From Chrysomallon squamiferum (lineage: Eukaryota; Mollusca; Gastropoda; Neomphalida; Peltospiridae), in contig CM022671.1 in assembly GCA_012295275.1 (NCBI GenBank), positions 10,607,237 through 10,671,236 on the forward strand: a stretch of DNA of 64,000 nucleotides, written 5' to 3'. The position numbers and the translations under genes are program-made. Positions 1 through 10,050 of this stretch are shown in pieces (position 1 is the stretch's first letter; each line of letters starts with the position of its first letter). Below the pieces are notes generated by a model, which had not been told where the DNA came from, did not search any database, and was given only the letters and a program-made list of their open reading frames with translations.

Positions 1-337
1 TGGTTCACACCATGAAACTTCATTGATGGACCTGATTACAGTTTGATGACAGAACGTTAATTCTAAATTATTGGGAAACAATTTTGAGGGGTTTATATAT
101 AAGAGACCTTTACTTTCTTTTATTTCAGGTCCACTGAGGAGGTTTGATCGTTGAAACCTAGTTCATGAGGTGATCTAAACTCCACTCCAGTAAATCAAAT
201 ACCATGTCTGTTGCATACCTTAATATATTACTACATATCACTAAAAGAAAATCAAATTTTATTACAGAATATATCCCTTTTTCTCCTATTTATTTATTTA
301 TTTATTTATTTATTATTATTATTATTTATTTATATCA
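1..337. other. AT-rich left flank ending in a TTTA microsatellite
   Basis: No coding exon can be supported here. Positions 288-333 are a TTTA/TTA microsatellite, and the similarity to the second copy at 24877 starts directly after it. The duplication or haplotype breakpoint therefore lies in a simple repeat. Confidence 0.6.
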
Positions 338-2042
338 TTGACCAGAATTAAGAACTGTATGTCAAATAAATTAGGGGATATAAAAAATATTTAGCTTATC
401 CAAAAACTAATTTAGAATGGCCAACCTTATCTAAGGTCTAATTTTAAAAGGTAGATTTTATTACCAATTTTTATAGGTGTTATATCTATAAACTGATTAC
501 AAAAGGCAAACATTTTTATTAATGGTTAATTCTTGGTTTTTACATCATACATGTGAAGGAAATTTAAAATGAAGTATTTATTATCAATATTTTATGTGTG
601 CATTATTCAATAACTAATTTCAAAAAGTTATGTGGGTACATTTTCTATACTCTTATTTAAAAAAACAGTTTAGAAACAAATTTTTGATGGGTGCATAATT
701 CAAAAAAAAAAAAAAAAATTAAGTTATATGAGAATACTTTTCATAAGTTTAAATGGTAGATTTCAATAACAGTTTATTCCTGGAACACACATCTATCAGT
801 TTTAAAACATACTTTATTATCAAATTATGCTCAAACTTTATCAATAATTAAATTTTAACATTATCTTATGGACAGTTTATATGGATGCTTTTTTTTCTGA
901 CCCCAATGTAAACATTTATTTTAGATGTTTCATCTGTAAGCCAGATTTAGTTACAATTTATTACATGATTATGATGACAAAACTGATATAGCAGATATGC
1001 CAAGGTGTGGAATAAATCAGGCAAGCGCTCTTGAGGTAATTGTGTTTTTGTTTTTGTCTCTTCGGTCAATAAAAAAGCATTAACAATATGCCGAGGTAAT
1101 TTATTTCTGTATGAATAAAGAGTTAATAGTTTTTGTCAGTATTCGTTTATTGGTTCATCTGGGTTTCTTGGTTGCAAGAATAAATCTGCACCGACTTGTT
1201 AATAAACAGTTAACAACTTATATACAGAATTTGTTTATTTATTTACTTCTTTATTTTCTGAATAACTCTGGATTGGTTTCCGATAAATAAACAGTTAACA
1301 GTTTTACTATAGTATTTATTATATTTTGATTGTAACAGCTAATGCACTGTTTATTTGTATTACTGCCTGATTTGTTAAAAGATAAAAATATTAATTTGTT
1401 TTGTATGCTTTGAGAAATAAAAATGAAAGTGTATTTGTACAACAGTGTAGGTATGCACGTATCATATACGTCAATGAACTGTTGGTTACAGATAACAAAA
1501 ATGGCTACATGCCTCATTTTATCTTATAATGACTAGAAACAGTGACATGATATCATATCTAGATAAATTTCTACATTTTCCAGAAATATAGCCTTTTGGG
1601 ACACAACTATTTTTAATTTGATAAATTGCATGTTACACATACACAAGGTTTCAGGCAAAAGTGATGTCAATATCATTAATCTACTGCTTTTCTATCTGTT
1701 ATCAGTCAGGATATTTTATCCATTTAAAATTAAATATTATGACATAGAAAGACATTTATCATATTTAACTGAGAAATATTTATATCAAAATTTATTATAT
1801 TCTATACATATATTCACAATATGTTTAAAAAGAGCTCTAAAATCTGATGTTATCACAAATGTGAAATACTGCTGAAGCACGAAAGTGGGACCAAACAACT
1901 GGACTATCTACGAGCGAAGACATTCCATCGTTTAATCCTCCATGTAAGAAACAATGACAATAACAACTTATACAGTGGATGTGTCAATTGTGGCATGCAT
2001 TTGCTGGATTGGAAAAACTGATATAATCAACGATAGTGACAG

Positions 2043-2177
2043 ATGCACACTGCAACATTTCTTGGGGAGCGTATTTTGGGGTGTGAAAAGGTACCTATGC
2101 TAACGATCGATTTAAAACTTGGGGATTATTCTTACAAGAAGACTGATGGTAGTTGTACCGATACAAACAATGAATGA
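2043..2177 (+). CDS. Short conserved reading frame, possible exon, unknown
   Basis: A 44-codon frame of ordinary composition lies in an AT-rich setting and includes the run TIDLKLGDYSYKKTDGSCTD. It is kept without indels in the other copy (26596-26730), with a single V to L change. Being intact in two young copies is weak evidence, since little time has passed. No domain is recognised. It could be an internal exon or chance. Confidence 0.2.
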   Translation: MHTATFLGERILGCEKVPMLTIDLKLGDYSYKKTDGSCTDTNNE

Positions 2178-3002
2178 ATGAAAAATGAAATAAGTACATC
2201 AGAAATAACAGACATAAATGCTCTTTTCTTTTAATTGCACATTTTAGGTGACCAAATCTAATGTTCTACTCATTTTATATCATTTCAGTATCTAGCTGTC
2301 AGGAAGTATAGCATTTCTTCATGGAATTTCACCCCAGTCAATATGTTTAAAAAACAGCTGTAAAATCTCACTTTATCACAAAAGTTCAATTTAAAATTCT
2401 GTTCTAAATTTGTTTCTCTTACCACTCATCAGAGTGTATTAAAATAGTCACCAGTTTGTGTTCTAAGGGTATATCAGTATTTTATAAATAACATGCTGAC
2501 TTGTAAAACAAGATCACCTTTCATCACACAAACAAGTCCAATTGTAACTATAGGCAACTGTCTCTGTTTGTGCCCTTAACCTGGTTCATTGCCATCAACC
2601 TGGATTGTAAAATTTTATACATAAACATACTGATGGATCAAGCAGTTCAGCATTTAGTAATCTGCTGGGATCTCTGATTATTAGCCTCAGCTATCATTCC
2701 CTGGACTGCTTACTCCCATCTGATAGAATTCCCATTTCGTTGAAAGGCTAAATGTGGTTCAATGGTCTTATTTACATGCTTGGTTTTACCTCAGTGATTA
2801 TAATAAACTGTTCCAGATTATTTGGAAAGTGATTATTATTGTATAAATACAGTAATATCTCGTTTAACGATATCCCTCTTTAACAACTTTTTTTTTTTAC
2901 AAATTATATAAATAGAAATTTAATAGTTAATTGCTCGAAATAAATGATACAAATGGATACAATGCATGTTTTTAAGTCCGTTTTCTTTAGTTTTTCGTTC
3001 AT

Positions 3003-3248
3003 TCACGAGCTTCTGTCAGCTGTGTTGATCAGATGACAGGTCATAGGTGCATCTGATATTCTGATTCCCTTTTCTCTTCTGCTTCGATTTAGACTTAAAC
3101 TCGTTTGTAATTTACCCTTCCAATATGTCAAAACGAATATGGCAAATGCTGATGATAAAAAGAATGGGAAGGCAATAACTTCAGAAACAAAATACATTAT
3201 CTTAAATGAAACCAAAACCCACAAAGATGAACCCACAATGAGCAGCAT
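3003..3248 (-). CDS. Hypothetical membrane protein exon (copy A)
   Basis: This 81-residue frame starts with a hydrophobic segment (about residues 1-20) followed by a second one (about 24-43). A basic region with NRSRREKG and a polar tail follow. This looks like two membrane helices and a cytosolic tail, but no family is recognised. In the other copy (27612-27794) a GGA to TGA change cuts the frame after the basic segment, so at least one copy is not under constraint. It may be an exon of a larger gene or a chance frame. Confidence 0.25.
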   Translation of the reverse strand: MLLIVGSSLWVLVSFKIMYFVSEVIAFPFFLSSAFAIFVLTYWKGKLQTSLSLNRSRREKGIRISDAPMTCHLINTADRSS

Positions 3249-4125
3249 GTAATTCTTTCTTAATGTATTTATATAAATTGATTTGTAAATGATTTACTTT
3301 TTATTTAATATCTATAATCTATTAAATCAGTTATGTCTAAACGGCCATTTTACTTCTCCTTATTTTACCTTTTTTGGGTGAAATTTCATCAGCGAGATAA
3401 TAACCATTGCTTTTAACCTTAATTCTATGTAAATTAGTCTCCCACTTAACTATACCTCACTTAACGATCGGAAATTTGGAACCAACTACATCTTTAATCT
3501 GAGGTATTATTGTAGTATGGATATCGCTTATCGTATAAAGTATGCAAATATGACAAATATCGAAATAATCTATGTATGGAATGTAGTGAATGTAAATAAT
3601 TAAAAAAGAAGGTATTCATCTAAAAGTATTCCCAATGATTTTGTCCTTCGTATAAACTTTCTCAGTCATAGCCAAAGTATTTGCAGGTCATATCGTTAGT
3701 GTACATACTATTAATATACTATGACACATATATTGTATAATATGTGCACAATGTGAATATGTATGTGAGTAACGTAAATATACTGAGTAACATATGTCTT
3801 GAACATGTTTAAGCTGAATATGGTTTAATTCGAACAGTTAATGAAAAAGGTAACGGTCACATATTCTATTTCCTGAATATAAATGAATTACTCGAATGTA
3901 AAATATGTTTTTCTTAAATTATATTGCTGAATAAAATTATATATTTATAATATTTTTGTCGTTTTCTTTTACAGAAGCAAGCCATGAGAATTAACAAAAA
4001 AAACATTGTGCCGCTTTTTTTTTTTTTTTTTAATAGATAGATGAAATTGATGTAAAATTGTTTATTATTGGTCGGTTGTTTTGTAACGGACAGGAAACAT
4101 TTATGAATTAGAAATGACCAGATTA

Positions 4126-4156
<31 letters not shown>
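4126..4156. repeat. TAA microsatellite
   Basis: A run of TAA units differs in length from the matching tract at 28675-28695 in the other copy, as expected of a slipping repeat. Confidence 0.8.
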
Positions 4157-4157
<1 letters not shown>

Positions 4158-4366
4158 ATAAGAATAAGAATATGAATAACAATAATAACAACAACAGCAA
4201 CAATAACTGTAATAATATTCTAATAATAATAATAATATTGTTGATGATAATGATTTTGATGATAATAATGAAAAAGGTAAAAATCTACAACAAAAGTGAA
4301 TGCTTATTCTGCTTTCCTTTGATGTTACATAACTGATTTAGGAACAATGCACTCCGCCTCTGAATG

Positions 4367-4648
4367 TTAGAAAGAAACCAGATGTATGTACAGGCCAAGT
4401 TCATTATATACAGAGGTAATCAGGTATTGCGGTAGATGAGTTTTTTCTACGAAATGGGAATTATATGAACAGGGAATTCTACCAGATGGGAAGACACCCC
4501 CTGGACAGTAATAGCAGTTTGTAAACTGCCATGCTATGTTACAAGAATGCCAGAATGGGAGAACAGATTTAACCTGCAATGCCTGTACTGAGGATTCCCA
4601 TAAGCAAAGAGCTAATGTCTCATCTGTCAGCATTACTTTACATCCCAC
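4367..4648 (-). CDS. Cysteine-rich hypothetical ORF (copy A)
   Basis: A 93-residue frame contains a cysteine cluster ending in YYCPGGVFPSGRIPCSYN. The C-x-x-C...C-P-G-G...C pattern recalls small extracellular cysteine-rich modules, but spacing does not fix a family. The other copy (28906-29187) stays open over the same length and has one more cysteine in the cluster (WQCKNC against WQFTNC here). The surrounding bases are less AT-rich than average. The function is unknown, and an exon of an extracellular protein is only a guess. Confidence 0.3.
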   Translation of the reverse strand: MGCKVMLTDETLALCLWESSVQALQVKSVLPFWHSCNIAWQFTNCYYCPGGVFPSGRIPCSYNSHFVEKTHLPQYLITSVYNELGLYIHLVSF

Positions 4649-5476
4649 TGGAGAGACACTGATCTAGCTGCCTGCCAAAACACATACTTTTCACTGTGCC
4701 TCTGACCAACAAGCACCAAGATTTCATAAAAATGGAAGTTAAATCAAAGCAGGATGTAGACAATTTTACAGCCGAGTTCTCTAAACTGAGACATTAAGAA
4801 GACTTTCTTGTAAACACTGGGAGATTGAAGAAAGATGTTCTGGAGAATAAGCTATAGAAAGAGTTCTTCCAAGACAACATAATAATCTATGATACAGTTA
4901 ATTAACTGGGTCATTGACATCTTCATTCAACTTACACACTTAAAACAAACCTTCACTAAAAACTGAGGAAACTGCATAATCTGAATACAAAGTAACATCT
5001 TACTTGGTTTTTCTTGGGTTTTCTTCTGTAACACATAATATTATCTACATTTTTCTCCAAAAATCAGGCCCTTTTATCAACATGTATTATGTTTTGATAC
5101 AGTTATTTCAAGTTTACTGAATTAATGGATGGATGGAAGGATGCTATATAAGTACTTTATCAAGTGTGTGTTTGTGAGATGACTTAAACAATATGACCAG
5201 AATACTTTTCCAAAAAGTAAAATTGTAGTTTGTGTTACAGTACATAATAATTTATATAACTGGATCATTTCAGGAACAAAAATGGATGCAGTTTCTTCTT
5301 TAACTGATGATTTCTAATATACGATTAGAGTATCACACTTTATATGACTGTACTTTGTCACTTAAACTAATGCTTTTTAAACATTTCCATGCCATTTGAA
5401 ATAAAGTCTTACATTCATTTGCAAATATCGTTCATCACGTTATAATAATACTAATAATACTACTAATAATAATAAC

Positions 5477-5507
<31 letters not shown>

Positions 5508-5592
5508 CAGAAACTGCATGTACCTAGAGGTTCAGAATGTAGTAGTGTGTCATTTATATATATATTTATTTGTTTAACTGAAAGTTCTGTAT

Positions 5593-5596
5593 GTAA
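5593..5596. repeat. Left target-site duplication GTAA
   Basis: GTAA immediately precedes the inserted element and recurs at 10051-10054. The uninterrupted copy has a single GTAA at 30200-30203 between the same flanks (TGCAT on the left, CTGGAT on the right). The fifth base differs on the two sides (G and A; C in the empty site), so a 5-bp duplication with mutations cannot be excluded. Confidence 0.75.
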
Positions 5597-5597
5597 G

Positions 5598-5607
5598 TAG
5601 GTATGTG
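5598..5607 (+). repeat. Left terminal inverted repeat
   Basis: TAGGTATGTG is the exact reverse complement of the right end at 10041-10050. Beyond ten bases the two ends diverge. Confidence 0.75.
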
Positions 5608-6252
5608 TATTTCTGCCGGAAATGCGTCTGCCATTTTCTGCCAAATCCGTGTGATCAGGGTTTCCCCGATGGCGAGTGGTGTCTCTTCGTAAATTGCTTC
5701 TCATTGGTCAGGGGCTGGGAGTTTCGGTTATCCCTGATGGTATAATTAGTGGGAAATTCCCGTATCCTCACTCGTTTTCGAATTTTTCAGTTCGGTAAAT
5801 TGGTTCGTTTTGGAGGAGAGTTTGAAATTTTGTCTCGTATTCAACACGTTTAAATCGGTCGTTTTCGATATCAGAGGATAATCTAAGGTAGGTGGAGGCG
5901 AAGAACAATATTTTATTTTATTATATGTGAATTTATATTGAAATCTGACACAGCTGAAAAAAGTTATACACCCGGAATGATGAGCTGTAAAATCAAAATG
6001 GCTTAAAAATCGAACATCATCAACATGGCGGATGAAAATTTGAGTGAAACTGAAGTGACTTCTACCCTTCATTTCAGCTATTATGTTTGATAAATGAGTG
6101 ATAGAACAGATTGTGATGCTGTATAAATATAGTATTATATACGACTGTACTCTGTGTCACACTTTTATTACCCAATGGATTGTAAATAGTGGATGATTGT
6201 GGATTTTGCGAGTGTCTTCAGCCAATCAGTATGAACTAATGCTCAAGTCCCA
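5608..6252 (+). other. 5' leader of the transposon
   Basis: This 645-base stretch precedes the first ORF and is less AT-rich than the host flank. An in-frame stop (TGA at 6232) lies seven codons before the ATG at 6253, so the first ORF does not simply extend upstream. A spliced upstream exon cannot be excluded. No DNA-binding domain was recognised in it. Confidence 0.5.
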
Positions 6253-7518
6253 ATGAACAACATACCATCACTGATTGGAAAGTTTGCCCTTCGCTCAGGA
6301 ACAACCCTAACTGTTGTTCCACACAGGACTACAGTAGAAGGAATGGTAAGAGAACTTGGGGCAATAAGCAATCTTCAAACTGCAGAAGCCATTTTAGACA
6401 ACAACGACTCAACTATTGGATTCGATGCCACGACACAAGAAGGCGTTCATTTGAATAGCATACATATCACCACCCATGCTGATTGCTATGTTGTTGCTGC
6501 CGATCAGTTACCTGGAGGTACAGCCAATGATTATCACGAGCACATCTGTGATTTAGTTGATAACTTGGCCCTGGTGTACTGTCGTTTCTTTGATAAAGAC
6601 TATCAAACCATACACCAGGGGTTAATTTCAAACATTACCAACAGTCTTACTGATCGGTGTGCAGCAAACCATGCTGCAATACAATTAGTGAACGTTTCTT
6701 GGGCCAAGACTTTGAACGAGTTGAACTGTCATTTGCACCCACTGGACTCCATAGCCACAAAAGCTAGAACAGCACTCAAGGAATGTGAAGGGGGTGCAAA
6801 GGGACAGATTTGGGGAAATGACTGCTGCGCATCCAACATCATTGTACAGATGAACAAACTCCGCTTTAAGGACAATAAGGGTGATCCCCGGGGGTTCAAG
6901 ACTTTTCTTGATGACCACAACCTGCCTCGGGGGATCGTTCTCAGGTATCGGGGTAATCGTCTGCATGTTCTGTTTCATATATGTGGCATATATACTCAGC
7001 ATCATGCATTGTTCAAGAAATATCTTGAACAAGGTACAGTGTGTGGCGGATTGCGTGCTAGTGTCTTGGCTGACTTTGTGTCAGTAACAGGTAAGGTTGA
7101 GATGCAGGTGTTAGGCCTGTTAGGCAAGATGTTAACCGGCCCTTGGATGAACATTTTTTACACTGCTGCAGTGGACCAGATCGACCATGTAGAGGGGATC
7201 CAAGTCATTAAACAGATCATCCAAAAACTGAAGGACCAGATGGACGCACCAATGGATCTCCTGGCATGTGAAACAGATTTTTTTGGTAACCAGCTTCATC
7301 CAGTCGAAGATAAAACCCTTCTCAAATTACAGGAGCCACCCAAGGATGGGACCATCTTCAGTGACATGATGAAAGCATGCCTTCAAGCCAGTGTCGATGT
7401 CCTTGAGCGGCAATATAAGAATTTTGTTTCAGATGACTGGAAGATCACAGAGAGGCTGAGACTAGAAACTAAAAGTGCTAGGTCTCACAATATGGATGCT
7501 GAAGAGATGGGGGCATGA
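6253..7518 (+). CDS. Putative transposase (RNase H-like), ORF1
   Basis: This 421-residue protein is likely the catalytic protein of the element, which would cut and rejoin its ends. A strand-like stretch with Asp58 (IGFDATTQEG) and a second with Asp134 (SLTDRCAANHAAI) fit the first two carboxylates of an RNase H-type active site. LNCHLHPLDS at about 157-166 resembles the C-x-x-H motif that follows the second Asp in hAT-like transposases. The third acidic residue cannot be assigned by eye; the region from about 280 (LGLLGKMLTGPWM) is a conserved-looking helical part. No N-terminal DNA-binding domain is present, so the protein may be incomplete. The stop overlaps the next ATG (ATGA at 7515-7518). 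Confidence 0.65.
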   Translation: MNNIPSLIGKFALRSGTTLTVVPHRTTVEGMVRELGAISNLQTAEAILDNNDSTIGFDATTQEGVHLNSIHITTHADCYVVAADQLPGGTANDYHEHICDLVDNLALVYCRFFDKDYQTIHQGLISNITNSLTDRCAANHAAIQLVNVSWAKTLNELNCHLHPLDSIATKARTALKECEGGAKGQIWGNDCCASNIIVQMNKLRFKDNKGDPRGFKTFLDDHNLPRGIVLRYRGNRLHVLFHICGIYTQHHALFKKYLEQGTVCGGLRASVLADFVSVTGKVEMQVLGLLGKMLTGPWMNIFYTAAVDQIDHVEGIQVIKQIIQKLKDQMDAPMDLLACETDFFGNQLHPVEDKTLLKLQEPPKDGTIFSDMMKACLQASVDVLERQYKNFVSDDWKITERLRLETKSARSHNMDAEEMGA

Positions 7519-8087
7519 TCAATGCTGCAAAACAGAAGGCGGCTAATGCAACTGTTTGCTATCTGTCAAGTAAGTTGAGGGCACAAAAAAATAAAACTGT
7601 GGCCTATCTAGATGGTTTAGAAAAGGAGAGGAGAGATATGATTCTCATGAAGGCTGTACAGGTAGGTCAGAAACAAAGGCAGAAGAGAAGAATGAAGCAG
7701 GATGAGTTGAGAGCAGAATTATCGAGGAGACAAGCTGACAAACATCAAGCAAGAGAGACATCTGTGAGGAAAAAGCTAGAGAAGAAACTGAAAATTGTTA
7801 AGGTTGCAGAGATTGGTGAGGAATTTCCTGAGCTTTCTGATGGTAAGCAGGAGCAACTTCAGGAATTGTTGGAAGGCAAATCTGTTGGATGTAATATTTG
7901 TCATGTATGGTTTGAAGATGGGCGCCAGATTCTTTACAATGGCAGAATTGAAAAGATGAAGGCTAAGGGAAGTAAGTGTGTTGTAGCATATTGGTCACAG
8001 ACAGAAACATATGATGATGCAACTGACTTTGATATGTCTGTTTTCCAATTGGCTGCAGACCTTATTTCCGACGATTTGACTATGTAA
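7515..8087 (+). CDS. Basic coiled-coil transposon protein, ORF2
   Basis: This 190-residue protein has a long Lys/Arg/Glu-rich segment (about 25-100) predicted to be helical or coiled coil. A C-terminal module (about 122-180) has Cys126, Cys129 and His130 and then W-x-E-D-G, Y-N-G-R-I and V-A-Y-W, a spacing reminiscent of Tudor or chromo-like chromatin readers. It lies in the -1 frame relative to ORF1 and starts in the ATGA overlap. The two may be one protein split by a one-base loss in the G5 run at 7509-7513, since one more base there would put them in one frame. Programmed frameshifting or re-initiation are the alternatives; no standard slippery heptamer is in phase. Confidence 0.55.
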   Translation: MINAAKQKAANATVCYLSSKLRAQKNKTVAYLDGLEKERRDMILMKAVQVGQKQRQKRRMKQDELRAELSRRQADKHQARETSVRKKLEKKLKIVKVAEIGEEFPELSDGKQEQLQELLEGKSVGCNICHVWFEDGRQILYNGRIEKMKAKGSKCVVAYWSQTETYDDATDFDMSVFQLAADLISDDLTM

Positions 8088-8090
8088 ATA

Positions 8091-8297
8091 TTAGGTTGAG
8101 GAATAAGTCATTGCAGTTAAACTAAATATAATCATTACATAGAAGAAACCTTAAGCTTAATTGATAACAAGATGTAATTTAATCAATAATGTATTCTCCG
8201 TTGTTATTTACCACTTCTTCCCAACAGTTAAATTTTTGATGCCTCTGCAATAAATATGAATCAGTTATGAACTGCAATGACTTATTTATCAACCCAG
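8091..8297 (-). mobile_element. 207-bp mariner deletion derivative nested in the transposon
   Basis: The ends at 8091-8118 and 8270-8297 are imperfect inverted repeats (about 28 bp) sharing AATAAGTCATTGCAGTT, and each is flanked by TA, the mariner target. Between them only the last part of a mariner transposase gene survives, on the minus strand. It lies three bases after the ORF2 stop, so it inserted into the larger element and is younger than it. Confidence 0.85.
8179..8250 (-). pseudogene. C-terminal tail of a mariner transposase
   Basis: The minus strand reads through CWEEVVNNNGEYIID and then TAA, the typical end of mariner-type transposases (W-x-x-x-V-x-N-N-G-x-Y). Only about 23 residues before the stop are recognisable, and no catalytic residues remain. 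The fragment is inert and would have needed an autonomous relative. Confidence 0.8.
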
Positions 8298-8499
8298 TAC
8301 ACTTTTGGAATGAGGTCTGTATAAAATGTCTCATTAAGGACTGCATGACATTATCTACAATAATTCTTGTTATAACTTTTTCAGCTAATTGAAGTTGCCA
8401 AATTAGACTAATTAAAATCTGCTGTATTACTAATTATTTATATTGCACTTTTAATAGCTTGAATTGAGAGAACTAGTTACCATCCATATTCAGTCCAAA

Positions 8500-8756
8500 T
8501 TTCACTAATAAAATTTGATTATTAAGAAAGTTACATGCATTTTAGTGAAAAACAATAGGATTTTGGTCATGCCATTGTAATGCAAATGCATTAAATAATA
8601 GGACAATTAATTAGTGTTAATTGAAAACATTAAAATGCTGTAACTTCCTTAATACTCAACAGAATCACATGATGTTTGTTGTCTTTTATAGGGTTTTTAG
8701 AGTTCTTTTCAGCAATGTTATTTATGTTGATGTTCAATTTTTTGTCCACATACCTA
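8500..8756 (+). repeat. Internal copy of the transposon's 3' terminal region
   Basis: The block ends in CACATACCTA (8747-8756), the same ten bases that end the whole element at 10041-10050. Upstream parts also match loosely: ATTTCA...TTGATTATTAA at about 8507 and 9807, and ACTTCCTTAAT at about 8641 and 9925. It is a diverged duplicate of the 3' end. Confidence 0.6.
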
Positions 8757-9090
8757 CAACATGCTACAATAACTAAAACCGGTTACGTGACACGAATGAA
8801 AAGAAGCTGGACATAATAATTAGTTTTATTATCTTATTGTCTTTGAAATTTTATCAAGCAGCTTCGAGGCTCTTAATTGTAATTTTTACCTCGTGAAATA
8901 TGGTTTGTTGGCGTTATATCGCCAGTTTGAGTTTCTGTTTTTTTCTTCAAAATTATGTTGATTATATTTTTAATAGCTTGTAGGATGCATGTTTTATTGG
9001 ATGTTGTGACTTTTACTAAATATAATATGTATTCGTTCTGAAATAAACGAATTAATATTGTTTTGCCGATTACTAGCATTTGATGTTAAC

Positions 9091-9209
9091 TATAATCCTC
9101 TGCAATACATAAACTCGTATAATCCTTGGAGTCGACTCCAGAAAGGTGTTGCCGGTCTTTATTAGGAGCAATACAATGTGTATGTAATCATGACAATTAA
9201 AGACACAGG
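9091..9209 (+). repeat. Direct repeat, unit 1, inside the transposon
   Basis: This unit begins TATAATCCTCTGCAATACA and ends near the AAAGACACAGG stretch. It matches 9302-9419 with roughly 10% difference and occurs 211 bp upstream of it. Confidence 0.8.
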
Positions 9210-9301
9210 TATTGTAACTCATTTGAAGCAGACAAAATAATTTTCTTGGCTTTGTGTTTGTACTTCCTGTGCTTTGACAGCAAACAAAATTAATGTTTAT
9301 C

Positions 9302-9419
9302 TATAATCCTCTGCAATACACAAACTCGTATAATAAATTGGAGTCTACTCCAGAAAGGTATTGCCTTTCTTAATTAGGAGCAATACATTGTGTATGTAAT
9401 CATGACACTAAAGACAGGT
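9302..9419 (+). repeat. Direct repeat, unit 2, inside the transposon
   Basis: This is the second unit of the pair, sharing GTGTATGTAATCATGACA near its end. No coding content is seen. Confidence 0.8.
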
Positions 9420-10040
9420 ACGAATATCGAACTTTGACCTTCCTGGGTGCTAAAAATAGCCTTGCTAAAACTAGTCGGTGTTAAGAAAAGGCGACACCGC
9501 CTTCAGATGAACGCTTCGTAGAGCGACACCGCTTTAGCTTTAGGGATGTTCGCAAAGTTCGTTTACCCCCACCACGTTTAACACTCTCATACAAACTACT
9601 GATTTAACACGTAACAAAAACAACATCACCATTTAAAAGAGCGCATATTAATCTGTATTTGAGTGTAATTGTTTTTCATGTTAAATTTTACAGAAGGGAT
9701 TTGGGAGGGGACAAAATGGACAAAATCGGCACTTTTTCCACTTAAGTTTGTTAGGCTGCTGGTACCTTAATTAATGACTTCTTTTTGGCATTGGTCTTCA
9801 CTGAAAATTTCATCAAGAAAGCTTGATTATTAACAAAGATAGAGGGGAAAACGTTAAAATATTACTATTTTTGGTCACAAACCTCTAATGACTTATATAA
9901 CGTTTAGGGGGTTTAAAATTGCTGCTACTTCCTTAATTTAATACATATTCACTTGATCTTGGTATCATTTTAAAGTGGTTTACAAGCTCTACCCAACTGT
10001 CTTATTTATTTTCAGATTAGTGGGGTTTCAAAAATGTATC

Positions 10041-10050
10041 CACATACCTA
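10041..10050 (-). repeat. Right terminal inverted repeat
   Basis: CACATACCTA mirrors the left end exactly and is followed by the GTAA duplication. Confidence 0.75.

Larger units (their letters stand above)
338..5592 (+). repeat. Large direct duplication, copy A (left part)
   Basis: This stretch aligns base by base with 24877-30199 in the same orientation. The offset is about 24,539 at the start and drifts through small indels. Only a few percent of positions differ, with most length change in TAA/TAC tracts. The copy is interrupted at 5593 by the 4.45-kb transposon and resumes at 10051. It could be a recent segmental duplication or the second allele of the same locus, because copy A ends exactly at a gap of 200 N. 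Confidence 0.9.
8757..9790. other. Non-coding spacer of the transposon
   Basis: No convincing gene is present. It holds the 119-bp direct repeat pair (9091-9209, 9302-9419) and a GC-richer patch at 9480-9580 with GCGACACCGC occurring twice (about 9489 and 9522). Confidence 0.5.
5597..10050 (+). mobile_element. 4.45-kb DNA transposon with two ORFs, absent from the sister copy
   Basis: The element is delimited by comparison with the empty site at 30200. It has 10-bp inverted ends, TAGGTATGTG at 5598-5607 and CACATACCTA at 10041-10050, flanked by GTAA. It carries two adjacent plus-strand ORFs (6253-7518 and 7515-8087), a nested mariner relic (8091-8297), and a long non-coding 3' half with two related copies of its terminal region. 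The leading ORF resembles an RNase-H-fold transposase. A 4-bp duplication is known for Sola, Academ and Ginger elements, but no superfamily is assigned here. The base composition is richer in GC than the flanks, especially 5610-5720 and 9480-9580. Confidence 0.85.

Noticed and set aside
5746-6072. 108-residue minus-strand frame in the transposon leader
   Set aside because: It has no domain and lies antisense to the likely leader. Its composition is explained by the less AT-rich transposon DNA.
6685-7032. Minus-strand frames inside the transposase ORF
   Set aside because: They are shadows of the plus-strand protein, which shows coherent motifs.
9480-9580. GC-richer patch considered as a tRNA or tRNA-derived element
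   Set aside because: No cloverleaf arms or promoter boxes could be recognised.
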